Assembly: GCA_020848375.1 (NCBI GenBank)
Contig: JADLAF010000145.1
Span: 1 to 38,104, forward strand
DNA length: 38,104 bases
Direction of reading: 5' to 3'
Source of the DNA: Ignavibacteriaceae bacterium
GTDB lineage: Bacteria > Bacteroidota > Ignavibacteria > Ignavibacteriales > Ignavibacteriaceae
Shown here: positions 8,301-16,048 of the stretch, in pieces
How positions within the stretch are numbered: the stretch's first letter is position 1
How the letters are laid out: each line of letters starts with the position of its first letter
Notes under the pieces: model-generated
What the model was told of the DNA's origin: nothing
Database searches by the model: none
What the model saw: the letters and a program-made list of their open reading frames with translations, nothing else
Position numbers and translations under genes: made by a program

Positions 8301-9503
8301 CCCCTTTGAAAGTATTAAGGCCGCTGCTGCTGAAACGAATGGTGCTGCTGCACTTGTTCCATTAAATTCTGAATATTTCCCTTTCCTTACGGTTGTCATT
8401 ATTGATGTCCCAGGTGCAACAAGATCGAGAGTAGAACCATAATTTGAAGATGAAGCTACGTAATCATCAATTGTAGAATTACCTACGCAGATGACTTCTG
8501 AATACCCGCTTGGATAGTGTGGTGCGGTTGATGTCGAATTACCGGAACTTGCCACAAGAACCACATTTCTATTGTATGCATAGCGAATTACATCTCTGAG
8601 CACATAAGAAAATGAGTTATCTCCAAAGCTCATATTTACAACTTTGGCGCCGTTCAGAACTGCATACAACAGAGCTGAAGCAACATCGTCTTCTTCTCCG
8701 AATCCATCTGGGTCAAAAGTGCGAAGATTCATTAAACGAACTCCGGGTGCTGTTCCTGCAATACCTGATATATTATTTGTCTGTGCACCTATAATACCAG
8801 CAACTGCAGTACCATGCGAAAAGATGTTATCATCAAGCGGATCATTATCCCAATCAAGGTAATCTCCCCCGGTTGAATCGTAAGGAAAACCTTTACGGTA
8901 GGTAAAGTCCCATCCCATATAATCATCAATAAAACCGTTACCGTCATCATCAATATCATTTGATCTCTTATCATTCCCTTGTGCGTCAGTACCGGTTTCA
9001 TCGGAATTAAAATGAATTTTGCCGGCAAGGTCAGGATGCAGATAGTCTATTCCGGTATCAATTATTGCAACAATAATAGAATCCTCAGATCCGGTTAACT
9101 GCCATGCAGCAGGCGCCTGAATTTTTGTTAATGCCCATTGAGAGCTATATAAACTGTCATTAGGAGTAGAATTTATCTTGTAGGTCGTTGCCGGCTGAAG
9201 ATAATCAATACTCCCTGCCAACTTTTCATCGAACCATGATTCAGTAACTGTGAAGGATTTATTACCAGTAATTTTAAGTATTTTATCAAGACCCGGAAGA
9301 TTTTGAGAAATCCCACGGGCAAGATAAGAAACCTTATAAGCATCAGAACTCAATGATTTATTACTGCTCAATAAGTCATTATTGCGCACAGCGGCATCAA
9401 TTATTTCTTTATCAGTATTCTCTGTAAATTTAACAAACCAGACCTGTTGCGATAACGCCTGAATTGAAAATAAAGTAATAAGAATAAGGATTTTATGACT
9501 CAT
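5307..9503 (-). CDS. Secreted subtilisin-like (S8) protease with FG-GAP-type repeats and T9SS sorting domain
   Basis: The 1398-residue exoprotein has a signal peptide (1-19), a propeptide-like region, and an S8 catalytic domain with the triad visible: Asp149 in IIDTGID, His230 in SHGTAVAG and Ser384 in GTSAAAPF. An insert rich in Asp/Asn/Gly (about 176-195) may bind calcium. The middle carries at least six DxNxDG-type elements (DVTGDGIDD, DFNGDGIKD, DLNADGKDE and others), as in FG-GAP/VCBS beta-propellers. The last about 90 residues form a type A T9SS sorting domain (YVYPSPA...GIYFYKI...KFTVVR). It is exported by Sec, moved across the outer membrane by T9SS, and probably anchored at the surface. 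Its start overlaps the end of purF by 11 bases. Confidence 0.93.
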   Translation of the reverse strand: MSHKILILITLFSIQALSQQVWFVKFTENTDKEIIDAAVRNNDLLSSNKSLSSDAYKVSYLARGISQNLPGLDKILKITGNKSFTVTESWFDEKLAGSIDYLQPATTYKINSTPNDSLYSSQWALTKIQAPAAWQLTGSEDSIIVAIIDTGIDYLHPDLAGKIHFNSDETGTDAQGNDKRSNDIDDDGNGFIDDYMGWDFTYRKGFPYDSTGGDYLDWDNDPLDDNIFSHGTAVAGIIGAQTNNISGIAGTAPGVRLMNLRTFDPDGFGEEDDVASALLYAVLNGAKVVNMSFGDNSFSYVLRDVIRYAYNRNVVLVASSGNSTSTAPHYPSGYSEVICVGNSTIDDYVASSSNYGSTLDLVAPGTSIMTTVRKGKYSEFNGTSAAAPFVSAAAALILSKGNFTNEEVKQIIKSSADDLGEPGWDLRSGSGRLNLLKALSQLGASIVKFDFPLQDHSVINDTLIITATVLSPNFRNYTLSLGIGLNPDSWTELIPYSSAQVLRENIFTLTMGSMADTVYTLRLKMLQSNGLFLEERVNFRKSSTLPTGDLVSILPAYYGNSSSIVSAFYTPEPTIVKMYYREEGTTVFSSVSLDAFTQNNFFVKRLHYGFTPPGFTEFNKIYEIYYEIINVAGLSSTVKDSAGNYFRIKTLSAFNLKEYTQLSYSLPTGALYEEPVSVSSSNQVFYSDLRNLSKTFLYTLTSSGLILTDSLSERIIKDFGDFNSNGKKNILANWGRDGYVLEQESASSSTFKDIVKRENSKSWPVFAKDIDFDGKTEVFFIADDTTGFITRFNAAGGLDSVSQFKNFSPYGFGGNVFDYPAAVTGDVTGDGIDDLIMTDSDGDVMVFQIINNTAVPKPEFSFSTGFLSSSAYLATGDFNGDGIKDFALLLQSVPELDIAKFHRLIVFSYLPGSLLVHLDQAFVDPSGEFNLFSRKAYNTLKFDDLNADGKDELVLFAFPYAYILQYQTSGSEVIFYRDGINTNFVFTGDLNQNGLVEIAVPEADSLRFYEFFSTSVIPFALKGNSTLDSAVTLTWKNTSGLVYIFRGEAAQPLLKIDSVNGNTYRDNSVVAGKSYIYAVSKNVSLLPGNNSGNITVYHHFPGQVTSFQMVTSNSIKVSFSQRVGTTIPDPEVFTLFSNGTVNRISSITSYDQFSYLLSFSEEFRDSNLLNWRSFADYYGAPIMPDSIKFIYTPATQPGSLYIIASKIIDPYTIELEFNYAVDSSQAFRAENYLFSPVNGISAIRYSDASRTRILLSTRGFKPVGSLGLEYRLQVKNLFSDASSGNLPVLSESGSIVILSSFADDLSKVYVYPSPASLQKTSIITFANLPQRARVLIYSLNGISINELTEKDGNGGLSWNLRDRNDKVIPSGIYFYKIIQTDSQGNELSSKIEKFTVVR

Positions 9504-10983
9504 GCATCTCTTTATTAAATTGACTGTTGACCATAACCGGATATTTACCAGTGAAACATGCAGTACAAAAATGATCAGGGTCGGCTTCGTAAATTGATTT
9601 CAATAGTTCTTCTGTTGTCAGATATTCCAATGATTCAACTCCGAGGTATTGTCTGATTTCCTCAATACTCCCATGCATTTTATTAGCAATCAGTTCATCC
9701 TTACTTGGGAAATCCATTCCGTAATAACACGGACTGGTTATCGGCGGTGAAGATATCCGCATGTGTATCTGCTTCGGATTTGCAGACCTTATCAGATTAA
9801 TAAGCAGTTTTGAAGTAGTTCCCCTCACGATCGAGTCATCAATAACAACAACGGTTTTGCCTTCAATAACTCCCCTTACCACATTGAACTTAATTCTTAC
9901 ATCCATTTCTCTTTTAGTCTGCCCCGGCTGAATGAATGTCCTCCCTATATAATGGCTCCGTATTAAACCAATTTCAAGCTTTGCATTAATTCCATTGTCC
10001 TGAAGCCGGGTAGCGTAACCTAATGCTGCGGTATTTGAACTGTCAGGAACACTTATGACAATCACCTTCTCCCCATCCGGGTCTTCAACAGGATGGTAAT
10101 CAGCAAGAATTTTTCCAAGTCTTCTTCTTACTTTATCAACACTGTGCCCGAATATCTTACTGTCAGGTCTTGAAAAATAAACAAATTCGAATATGCAGTG
10201 TTTTTTTTCTGCGACGGGCTGAATGAGGCGGTGTGTTTTTATATTACCGGTTCTAATAACTTCATCATCAATGACAACAATTTCACCCGGTTCAATGTCG
10301 CGTATATATTGAGCAGAAATCATATCAAATGCACAAGTCTCAGAGGCAATTACAAAAGAACCATCCTTCTTTCCAAGACAGAGCGGTCTGAAACCCTGAG
10401 GGTCGCGAGCAGCAATAAGTTTGTCATCCGTCAGTAAAAGCAGACAGTAAGCGCCTTCTATTTTACTCAGTGCTTCCTTAATTTGGTCTATCTGATCATC
10501 AAGCCGGCTTTTGGCAATTAAATGAAGAATTACCTCTGTATCAGTAGTGGTCTGAAAAATTGATCCTTCATGAACCAGTTGGGTTCTTATTTGTGTCTCA
10601 TTTGTAAGATTGCCGTTATGTGCAACAGCAAGATTTCCGTTTCTGTAGTTCACATAAAGCGGCTGAATATTTTTTCCGTGAAGTGATGAACCCGTGGTGG
10701 AATAACGGTTATGACCGATTGCGGCATCTCCGCAAAGCTGAGAAGTAAGAGTGGACTGATCAGGAAAAACTTCAGAAACCAGCCCGTCTCCCTTCTGAAT
10801 ATTGAAAATCACTTTATCATGGCCGGTATTGTGTTTCGTTATTATGCCTGATGCTTCCTGCCCCCTATGTTGCAGAGCGTGAAGTCCATAATAGGTATCT
10901 ATTGAAGCATAGGGTGTACCGTAAACACCGAATATGCCACAAAAGGATTTTGGCTTATCATCCTGATAAATGTCTGTATTCAT
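9493..10983 (-). CDS. purF: Amidophosphoribosyltransferase (first step of purine synthesis)
   Basis: I start at the ATG at 10983 rather than a TTG five codons upstream. The resulting 496-residue enzyme has a short propeptide ending before Cys15 (SFCGIFGVYG), the nucleophile of the glutaminase domain once exposed. The PRPP loop VVVIDDSIVRGTT lies in the C-terminal half. Cys residues in KKHCIFEF, SPCYYG and CTACFTG match the iron-sulfur ligands of the Bacillus-type enzyme, so a 4Fe-4S cluster and propeptide processing are expected. It converts PRPP and glutamine to phosphoribosylamine. No clear ribosome-binding site precedes it. It sits just downstream of the tRNA-Pro terminator. Confidence 0.96.
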   Translation of the reverse strand: MNTDIYQDDKPKSFCGIFGVYGTPYASIDTYYGLHALQHRGQEASGIITKHNTGHDKVIFNIQKGDGLVSEVFPDQSTLTSQLCGDAAIGHNRYSTTGSSLHGKNIQPLYVNYRNGNLAVAHNGNLTNETQIRTQLVHEGSIFQTTTDTEVILHLIAKSRLDDQIDQIKEALSKIEGAYCLLLLTDDKLIAARDPQGFRPLCLGKKDGSFVIASETCAFDMISAQYIRDIEPGEIVVIDDEVIRTGNIKTHRLIQPVAEKKHCIFEFVYFSRPDSKIFGHSVDKVRRRLGKILADYHPVEDPDGEKVIVISVPDSSNTAALGYATRLQDNGINAKLEIGLIRSHYIGRTFIQPGQTKREMDVRIKFNVVRGVIEGKTVVVIDDSIVRGTTSKLLINLIRSANPKQIHMRISSPPITSPCYYGMDFPSKDELIANKMHGSIEEIRQYLGVESLEYLTTEELLKSIYEADPDHFCTACFTGKYPVMVNSQFNKEMHES

Positions 10984-11016
10984 GATTAAGGTCTGCAAAT
11001 TAAAAATGGATAAAAT

Positions 11017-11047
11017 AAAAAAAGGTACTAATGGTTAGTACCTTTTT
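11017..11047 (-). terminator. Terminator after tRNA-Pro
   Basis: On the minus strand an inverted repeat GGTACTA/TAGTACC (11036-11042 and 11024-11030) with a 5-base loop is followed by a long T run (11023 down to 11017). It lies about 10 bases beyond the tRNA 3' end and separates the merR-tRNA unit from purF. Confidence 0.85.
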
Positions 11048-11051
11048 AGAG

Positions 11052-11125
<74 letters not shown>

Positions 11126-11518
11126 TTATAATTTTTTGAGTATGTCTTCCAGTATATTCCGGATTTCAATTAAATCTGACTGAATGCTGGTCTTCTGATA
11201 ATTCTTGAGCGGTTCTAACGGTCTATCAGGAGGATTTTTTGATTCAAATTTTTTAAGATCTTCAAGAGTGGCAACCTCAGTAAGAATCTGTTTTGCACCT
11301 TCAATTGTGTATTTCTTCTCCCTGATAAGCTCTTTGATAACCAGGATGAGCTGAATATCCTGATTGGTGTATGCTCTATTACCTGATCTGTTTTTTTGGG
11401 GTTTCAAACCATCAAATTCGGTCTCCCAATAACGCAGAACATAATCCTCAACTTCGGTAATTTTGCTTACCTCGCTTATGGAATAGTACAGTTTTTGAAT
11501 GTTATAGTCTTTTACCAC
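11126..11518 (-). CDS. MerR family transcriptional regulator
   Basis: The 130-residue protein has an N-terminal winged helix of the MerR type: YYSISEVSKITEVEDYVLRYWETEF (about 11-35), then RSGNRAYTNQDIQLI, the wing and third helix. A short C-terminal part ends in a helix suited to dimerisation. No effector-binding domain or metal-binding Cys cluster follows, so this is the short, small-effector-free type common in Bacteroidota. The start is a GTG, since no ATG lies near the beginning of the domain. The TAA stop directly abuts tRNA-Pro. Its target is unknown. Confidence 0.9.
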   Translation of the reverse strand: MVKDYNIQKLYYSISEVSKITEVEDYVLRYWETEFDGLKPQKNRSGNRAYTNQDIQLILVIKELIREKKYTIEGAKQILTEVATLEDLKKFESKNPPDRPLEPLKNYQKTSIQSDLIEIRNILEDILKKL

Positions 11519-11593
11519 AGAAATCAGACAGAATTCTCAGCAATTTTATTGCCGAAATATAGTGAAAGAGGGGCTCAAATAAAAGAAACTCCT

Positions 11594-12271
11594 CTATACC
11601 TGTGAGTTAATAATGTCCAGAATCTGCGAAATATCCGTCAATTCGTAATCTGCGTTATGGGATAGTGTATTAAACGTGTCCCCATAACGGGCAAAAGCTG
11701 TTTTCATTCCAACTCCGGAAGCGCCTAAAATGTCGCGCTCAGCCCAATCGCCCACCATTAGAGCATCTTTGGGCTCAACATTCAGGCGTCTTAAAATTTC
11801 AAGAAAAGGTGCTGCATTCGGTTTTCGCTGTCCCGTTTCCTCAAAAGTTACCACTTCATCAAAATAGTGGTGAAAATTCAAATAAGCCAGACGCAGCCAG
11901 GCCTCTCGGCGTGGGGCGTCTGAAACTATGCCCAGCTTAAGACCGCTCCTGATGAGCTTATTTAAGGTGGAGTAAACATGAGGATAAGGTATTAGCGCTG
12001 CTTCACGCTCTCTGCGATAGGCCACTATACCAGCAGCAAGAATTTTATGGTCAATTCGGCCAAGAGTCTGCTGCAAAAAGAGGTCAAAAACCTGCTGATA
12101 CTCTATCCCCTGTTCTTTATAGATTTTATCAATCTGGTCAGTGGCTTCATTAATAGTGAGGTTTAGACCGGCATCAATCATTGCGATCATGGCTGCTTCA
12201 ATAGCCCTGCTCTTCATTTTCATGAAGTCAACTAAAGTATTGTCCAAATCAAAAACTATTGCCTTAACCAT
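11594..12271 (-). CDS. HAD superfamily hydrolase (phosphatase-like)
   Basis: The 225-residue protein shows the HAD motifs in order: motif I VFDLDNTLVDF (about 6-16, nucleophile Asp8), motif II SDAPRREAW, motif III Lys in GQRKPNAAPF, and motif IV MVGDWAERDILGA. A helical C1 cap lies between motifs I and II. The family dephosphorylates small metabolites such as nucleotides or sugar phosphates; substrate cannot be read from sequence. It overlaps aroQ by 8 bases in an operon. Confidence 0.9.
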   Translation of the reverse strand: MVKAIVFDLDNTLVDFMKMKSRAIEAAMIAMIDAGLNLTINEATDQIDKIYKEQGIEYQQVFDLFLQQTLGRIDHKILAAGIVAYRREREAALIPYPHVYSTLNKLIRSGLKLGIVSDAPRREAWLRLAYLNFHHYFDEVVTFEETGQRKPNAAPFLEILRRLNVEPKDALMVGDWAERDILGASGVGMKTAFARYGDTFNTLSHNADYELTDISQILDIINSQV

Positions 12272-12716
12272 TTTGCCTGCCTTTTATCAGTTTGAGTAGT
12301 AAATAGACTGCGGCAGAGTATCCTTCTGCCTTAAATCCGGAAATATAGCCATCACAAGCCCTTGCAGTGAGCAGAACCTGTCTGAAATCTTCCCTCGCAG
12401 CTAGGTGAGAAAGATGAACCTCTATCTTTGGAGCGGCTATGAGCGAAAGAGTATCCATAAGTGCAACTGAAGAATGGCTGAAACCGCCCAGATTGACAAT
12501 AAAACCGTCCAGGTGCTTCCGCTGCTCCTGTAAATGCTGAATAAGCTCACCTTCAATATTGGAATGAAAAAAGTGAAATTCAACTTCCAAGAACTCGGAC
12601 TCAAGTTTCTCGCGGATAGAGTCGAGTGATGAATCCCCGTAGTGAACAGGATCTCTCTCTTGAATCAGATTAAGATTCGGACCGCTTATAACTCCAACTT
12701 TAAGACTGTTTTTCAT
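12264..12716 (-). CDS. aroQ: Type II 3-dehydroquinate dehydratase
   Basis: I prefer the ATG at 12716 (150 residues) over the ATG at 12734, since the fold starts at VGVISGPNLNL and the family is about 145-150 residues. The active-site signature is present: GPNLNLI..RDPVHYG with the catalytic Tyr, SNIEGELIQ, the substrate loop NLGGFSHSSVAL, EVHLSH with the catalytic His, and a C-terminal FKAEGY. The usual loop NPGAYTHTSVAL is altered to NLGGFSHSSVAL, a mild divergence. The enzyme makes 3-dehydroshikimate in the shikimate pathway. It overlaps the 94-residue gene upstream and the HAD gene downstream. Confidence 0.92.
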   Translation of the reverse strand: MKNSLKVGVISGPNLNLIQERDPVHYGDSSLDSIREKLESEFLEVEFHFFHSNIEGELIQHLQEQRKHLDGFIVNLGGFSHSSVALMDTLSLIAAPKIEVHLSHLAAREDFRQVLLTARACDGYISGFKAEGYSAAVYLLLKLIKGRQNG

Positions 12717-12984
12717 CAACTTCAACCATTTCATCTATTACTTCACGGAGTCTTGGGGTCAGAAACATATTGTCAATCCCAATTTCCTTCAGCGCTTTCG
12801 AGAGGATTATGGCCTTACGTTGTGTATTAGCCATTTTATTAATGACAATAACCCTGCTATCCTTTAGGAGGCAGTATCCCCCCTTAAAATCTCCCTTTTC
12901 GAATCTGACGGTAGCACCAAGATCTGAAGCAAGTGCCCGTAGTTCCTCAATTATCTGTTCAAATTCTTTCTCTTTAATTTTCAT
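12700..12984 (-). CDS. Conserved-looking small hypothetical protein
   Basis: A 94-residue soluble protein with a charged N-terminal helix (KEKEFEQIIEELRALASDLG), a short beta part (ATVRFEKGDFKGGYCLLKDSRVIVIN) and a helical C-terminus (TQRKAIILSKALKEIGIDNMFLTPRLREVIDEM). I do not recognise a family. It overlaps the membrane protein gene by 11 bases and aroQ by 17, so it is translated as part of this operon. The good spacing and lack of competing frames support it as a real gene. Confidence 0.7.
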   Translation of the reverse strand: MKIKEKEFEQIIEELRALASDLGATVRFEKGDFKGGYCLLKDSRVIVINKMANTQRKAIILSKALKEIGIDNMFLTPRLREVIDEMVEVDEKQS

Positions 12985-13498
12985 CAGTGAATTCGTTTTT
13001 TACCAAAGGTTTGTAAATCGCCATAAAAATAATGGCACCGTAACAACATATCTGGATAACCGGGAATCCGCTTAGTTTGTCAAGACGTTTAATCAGGTTA
13101 TTTAGAAGCAATGATGAGTCGAACTGCCCGCTTATACCTGCCGTAAAATATGCCGAGTCAAAGGTAACTATACTATAAATCTCAAATGGTGCTGTAATTA
13201 TTACAGTTGCCAGACTAATAAACAGCCATCCGTTTTTTCTCAGATTGGGGCGAGTTACCAACAGTGTTAAACCAAACAATATGATAAAACCCAGGAAAGC
13301 GACTGTCGTTAAATTAACTAAGGGGATAAGATTCACAAATACCCCTGTCAGATTTGTATTCTGGAATTCAGGGCGCAAATTAAGTGTCGGGGGCACAAAA
13401 AAGCTGTATGTTACGAAGAGTCTGGCAATATATGCCCCAAGCCAGGTTACCCCTGTTATGGACGTCAGGAAAATGAGTATTTTTGAGTAAAGTTTCAT
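12974..13498 (-). CDS. Hypothetical membrane protein with four helices
   Basis: The 174-residue product has hydrophobic segments at about 6-28, 50-76, 91-113 and 148-166, with extracytoplasmic loops rich in Phe and Asn. No motif or family is recognised. It is the first gene of a minus-strand operon; a word TATTTTTG at 13522-13529 on the minus strand resembles the Bacteroidota -7 element, but a matching upstream TTG at the right distance is not seen. Confidence 0.65.
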   Translation of the reverse strand: MKLYSKILIFLTSITGVTWLGAYIARLFVTYSFFVPPTLNLRPEFQNTNLTGVFVNLIPLVNLTTVAFLGFIILFGLTLLVTRPNLRKNGWLFISLATVIITAPFEIYSIVTFDSAYFTAGISGQFDSSLLLNNLIKRLDKLSGFPVIQICCYGAIIFMAIYKPLVKNEFTDEN

Positions 13499-13536
13499 CG
13501 AAAATCTTAAAAAATTAGGTTCAAAAATAAGAAAAA

Positions 13537-14469
13537 ATGACCAAGATTGCCTCGATTGATATTGGTACTAATACGGTACTTATGCTTATTTCCGGTTGGA
13601 ATGGCTCTGTTCTTTCAGAATTTGAGGATTTTTACGAAATCCCAAGAATTGGTAAAGATTTGGGTAAAACCGGGGTCATCAGTAGGGAGAAAAAAGACTT
13701 GCTCATTTCAGTTCTCTCTAAATTCAAAGAGAAAGCTCTTGCCGAAGGTGTTCGACATTTTATACTTGCAGGGACAAGTGCATTTAGACTGGCTTCGAAC
13801 AGCAGGGAGATAATTGGGGAAATCAAACAGAAATTGGATCTTGACCTTATTGTAATCAGCGGTCTGGATGAGGCCCGGCTTTCTTATCTTGGAGCAACCG
13901 GACTCTCGCAAGGGGAAAGATTTCTGGTTGTAGATATAGGTGGCGGAAGTACTGAAGTTGTGAGGGGAAATAAAATACAATCTGACGCAGCCATAAGTCT
14001 TCCTGTTGGGGTGGTTGCTATTACTGAATCCAAAGGGAAAAAGACACCACCGATTTTTTCTGATATTTCTGCATTGAAAGAAGAGCTTTTTTCGTCATAC
14101 AGAAAAATACCTTTTACTCTCGGCGACCATGATACTGTCATAGCCGTTGCTGGTACGCCCACAACACTTGCCGCGATTAAAGCCGGTCTTGATGTTTATG
14201 ATGAGAATAAAATCGAGGGGATGATACTTACCACTGGCGAACTGCAGGAATTCTCTTTTTTACTTAACTTATTGAGCACTGATGAAATTCTAAAAAAGTA
14301 TCCGATAGTTAAAGGAAGGGAGGATGTAATTACGGCAGGGAATTTCATACTTACATTTCTATGTGAGTATCTGGGAATTAAGCAAATCACTGTAAGCACG
14401 CGTGGACTTCGGTATGGAATGCTTTTTGAATTTGTTAGGAATAATTCTGCAATTTTGACTGAGTTGTAA
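13537..14469 (+). CDS. ppx: Exopolyphosphatase / guanosine pentaphosphatase family protein
   Basis: The 310-residue protein has the Ppx/GppA fold of the ASKHA superfamily: phosphate-1 loop SIDIGTNTVLMLI (about 6-18), GTSAFRLASN, phosphate-2 loop VVDIGGGSTEVV (about 134-145), SLPVGVVAITE, and the adenosine-type loop VAGTPTTLAAI. It removes terminal phosphates from polyphosphate or converts pppGpp to ppGpp. The length matches the short two-domain Ppx type without the C-terminal HD domain of the E. coli enzyme. The 3' end overlaps nadB convergently by 35 bases, with no terminator between them. Confidence 0.92.
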   Translation: MTKIASIDIGTNTVLMLISGWNGSVLSEFEDFYEIPRIGKDLGKTGVISREKKDLLISVLSKFKEKALAEGVRHFILAGTSAFRLASNSREIIGEIKQKLDLDLIVISGLDEARLSYLGATGLSQGERFLVVDIGGGSTEVVRGNKIQSDAAISLPVGVVAITESKGKKTPPIFSDISALKEELFSSYRKIPFTLGDHDTVIAVAGTPTTLAAIKAGLDVYDENKIEGMILTTGELQEFSFLLNLLSTDEILKKYPIVKGREDVITAGNFILTFLCEYLGIKQITVSTRGLRYGMLFEFVRNNSAILTEL

Positions 14470-16048
14470 TTGCTCCTTCTGGTTTGAGTAATGCAGGATA
14501 ATTAATATTATAATGCAGTCCCCTGCTCTCCTTTCGCATCTGCGCACCTTTTACAATCAAGGAAGCAGTTTGAATAAGATTTCTTAATTCAAGCAGCCCT
14601 GAAAAAACTTTTGTTCTCTTGTATATCCCTTTTACTTCCTTAAGAAGATTATTTATCCTACGCTCAGCATATTGCAATCGAAGATCAGAGCGGACTATAC
14701 CAACATAATTCCACATAAGAAGTTTCAACTCTTTTACCGCGTGAGAGATCATAACTTTTTCATCTGCCGTAATTGTATCACTGTCATCCCATTCAGGGAT
14801 CGAAACTTTATTGAAAGTCTCATTAATTCTGTTTTGAATATCAACCGCGGCATGTTTGCCAAAAATAAGGGCTTCCAGTAAAGAGTTACTTGCCAGGCGG
14901 TTTGCACCATGTACCCCGGTCATGGTTACTTCACCCACTGCATAAAGACGGTTTAAAGTAGTTCTGGAATTCTTATCAACAACAATTCCACCGCAGGAGT
15001 AATGCGCAGCAGGAACAACCGGTATGTAATCACAGCTTGCATCTATACCCATCTCAAGACACTTTTTATAGATATTCGGAAAGTTATCTGCAATTTCATC
15101 TTTTGGAAGATGGGTCATATCAATGTAAACAAAATCATCGCCATGCTTTTTTAGTTCAGCATCAATTGCTCGTGCCACTATGTCCCTTGGGGCCAGTTCT
15201 TTTCTCTGATCGTAATCCGTCATGAAAAGTTTACCGCTTTTATTTCTCAGAAGTGCGCCATGTCCCCTGACTGCCTCTGAAATCAAAAATGCGTAATTCT
15301 TTTTCCTGGTACCATCAGGTTCATAGAGTGATGTTGGATGGAATTGTATAAACTCCATATTAGCAAGCTGTGCACCGGCTCTGTATGCCATGGCGTAACC
15401 ATCCCCCGTTGCTATTTCAGGGTTTGTTGTATGTAAATAGATCTGACCGAGTCCGCCTGTAGCTATTATTGTAAATTTAGCCCTGATAATATTGATTTTA
15501 TCAGTTGCCGTATTATGAACGTAAGCGCCAAAACAAGTGAAATTACTTTTGGAAGGGGCATTTACATGATGTTCTGTAATAAGATCAATGGCGAAAGCAT
15601 TTTCAATCATCCGAATTGAAGTGTTCTCAGAAATCTTTGCAAGGAGAGACCTTTCAACTTCCCTGCCGGTTAAATCTTTTGCATGGACAATCCTGGAGGC
15701 AGAATGTCCTCCTTCTTTAGCAAGATGTAAATTACCGTCCTTTAAGGTAAACTGCGTCCCAATATCAATAAGTTCACGTATCCTGTCAGGACCCTCTTTT
15801 ACCATCATCTCAACAGAATCTTTGTCGCAAAGTCCGGCCCCTGCAACAAGTGTATCGTTAATGTGCTGATCAAAAGTATCTTCTGAACTAAAAACCGAGG
15901 CAATTCCGCCTTGTGCATAATTTGTATTGGAATCAGATGTTCCTTTCTTTGTAACAAGGATAACATTTGCAAATTCAGCACATTTTAATGCGGTATATAG
16001 TCCGGCAATACCTGAACCGATTATCAGAACATCGGACTCATCAGCCAT
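14435..16048 (-). CDS. nadB: L-aspartate oxidase
   Basis: Starting at the ATG at 16048 (a GTG two codons upstream is the alternative), the flavoenzyme has 537 residues. It shows the FAD-binding dinucleotide motif DVLIIGSGIAGLYTAL, NYAQGGIASVF, QFHPTSLY, LAPRDIVARAID and the second FAD contact YAVGEVTMTGVHGANRLASNSLLEALIFG; these are typical of NadB rather than succinate dehydrogenase. It oxidises aspartate to iminoaspartate for NAD synthesis. No nadA or nadC lies nearby. It is the last gene of the parA-parB-DUF5683-Yip1 operon and overlaps the gene before it by 8 bases. Confidence 0.94.
   Translation of the reverse strand: MADESDVLIIGSGIAGLYTALKCAEFANVILVTKKGTSDSNTNYAQGGIASVFSSEDTFDQHINDTLVAGAGLCDKDSVEMMVKEGPDRIRELIDIGTQFTLKDGNLHLAKEGGHSASRIVHAKDLTGREVERSLLAKISENTSIRMIENAFAIDLITEHHVNAPSKSNFTCFGAYVHNTATDKINIIRAKFTIIATGGLGQIYLHTTNPEIATGDGYAMAYRAGAQLANMEFIQFHPTSLYEPDGTRKKNYAFLISEAVRGHGALLRNKSGKLFMTDYDQRKELAPRDIVARAIDAELKKHGDDFVYIDMTHLPKDEIADNFPNIYKKCLEMGIDASCDYIPVVPAAHYSCGGIVVDKNSRTTLNRLYAVGEVTMTGVHGANRLASNSLLEALIFGKHAAVDIQNRINETFNKVSIPEWDDSDTITADEKVMISHAVKELKLLMWNYVGIVRSDLRLQYAERRINNLLKEVKGIYKRTKVFSGLLELRNLIQTASLIVKGAQMRKESRGLHYNINYPALLKPEGAITTQSKLQNYS

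Noticed and set aside
11569-11597. Possible hairpin between the HAD gene and the MerR gene (AGAGG/CCTCT)
   Set aside because: Only a 5-base stem with a long loop and no T tract; not convincing as a terminator.
13522-13529. TATTTTTG on the minus strand as a promoter for the membrane protein operon
   Set aside because: Fits the -7 pattern, but no TTG lies 19-21 bases upstream; kept only as a remark in the gene entry.
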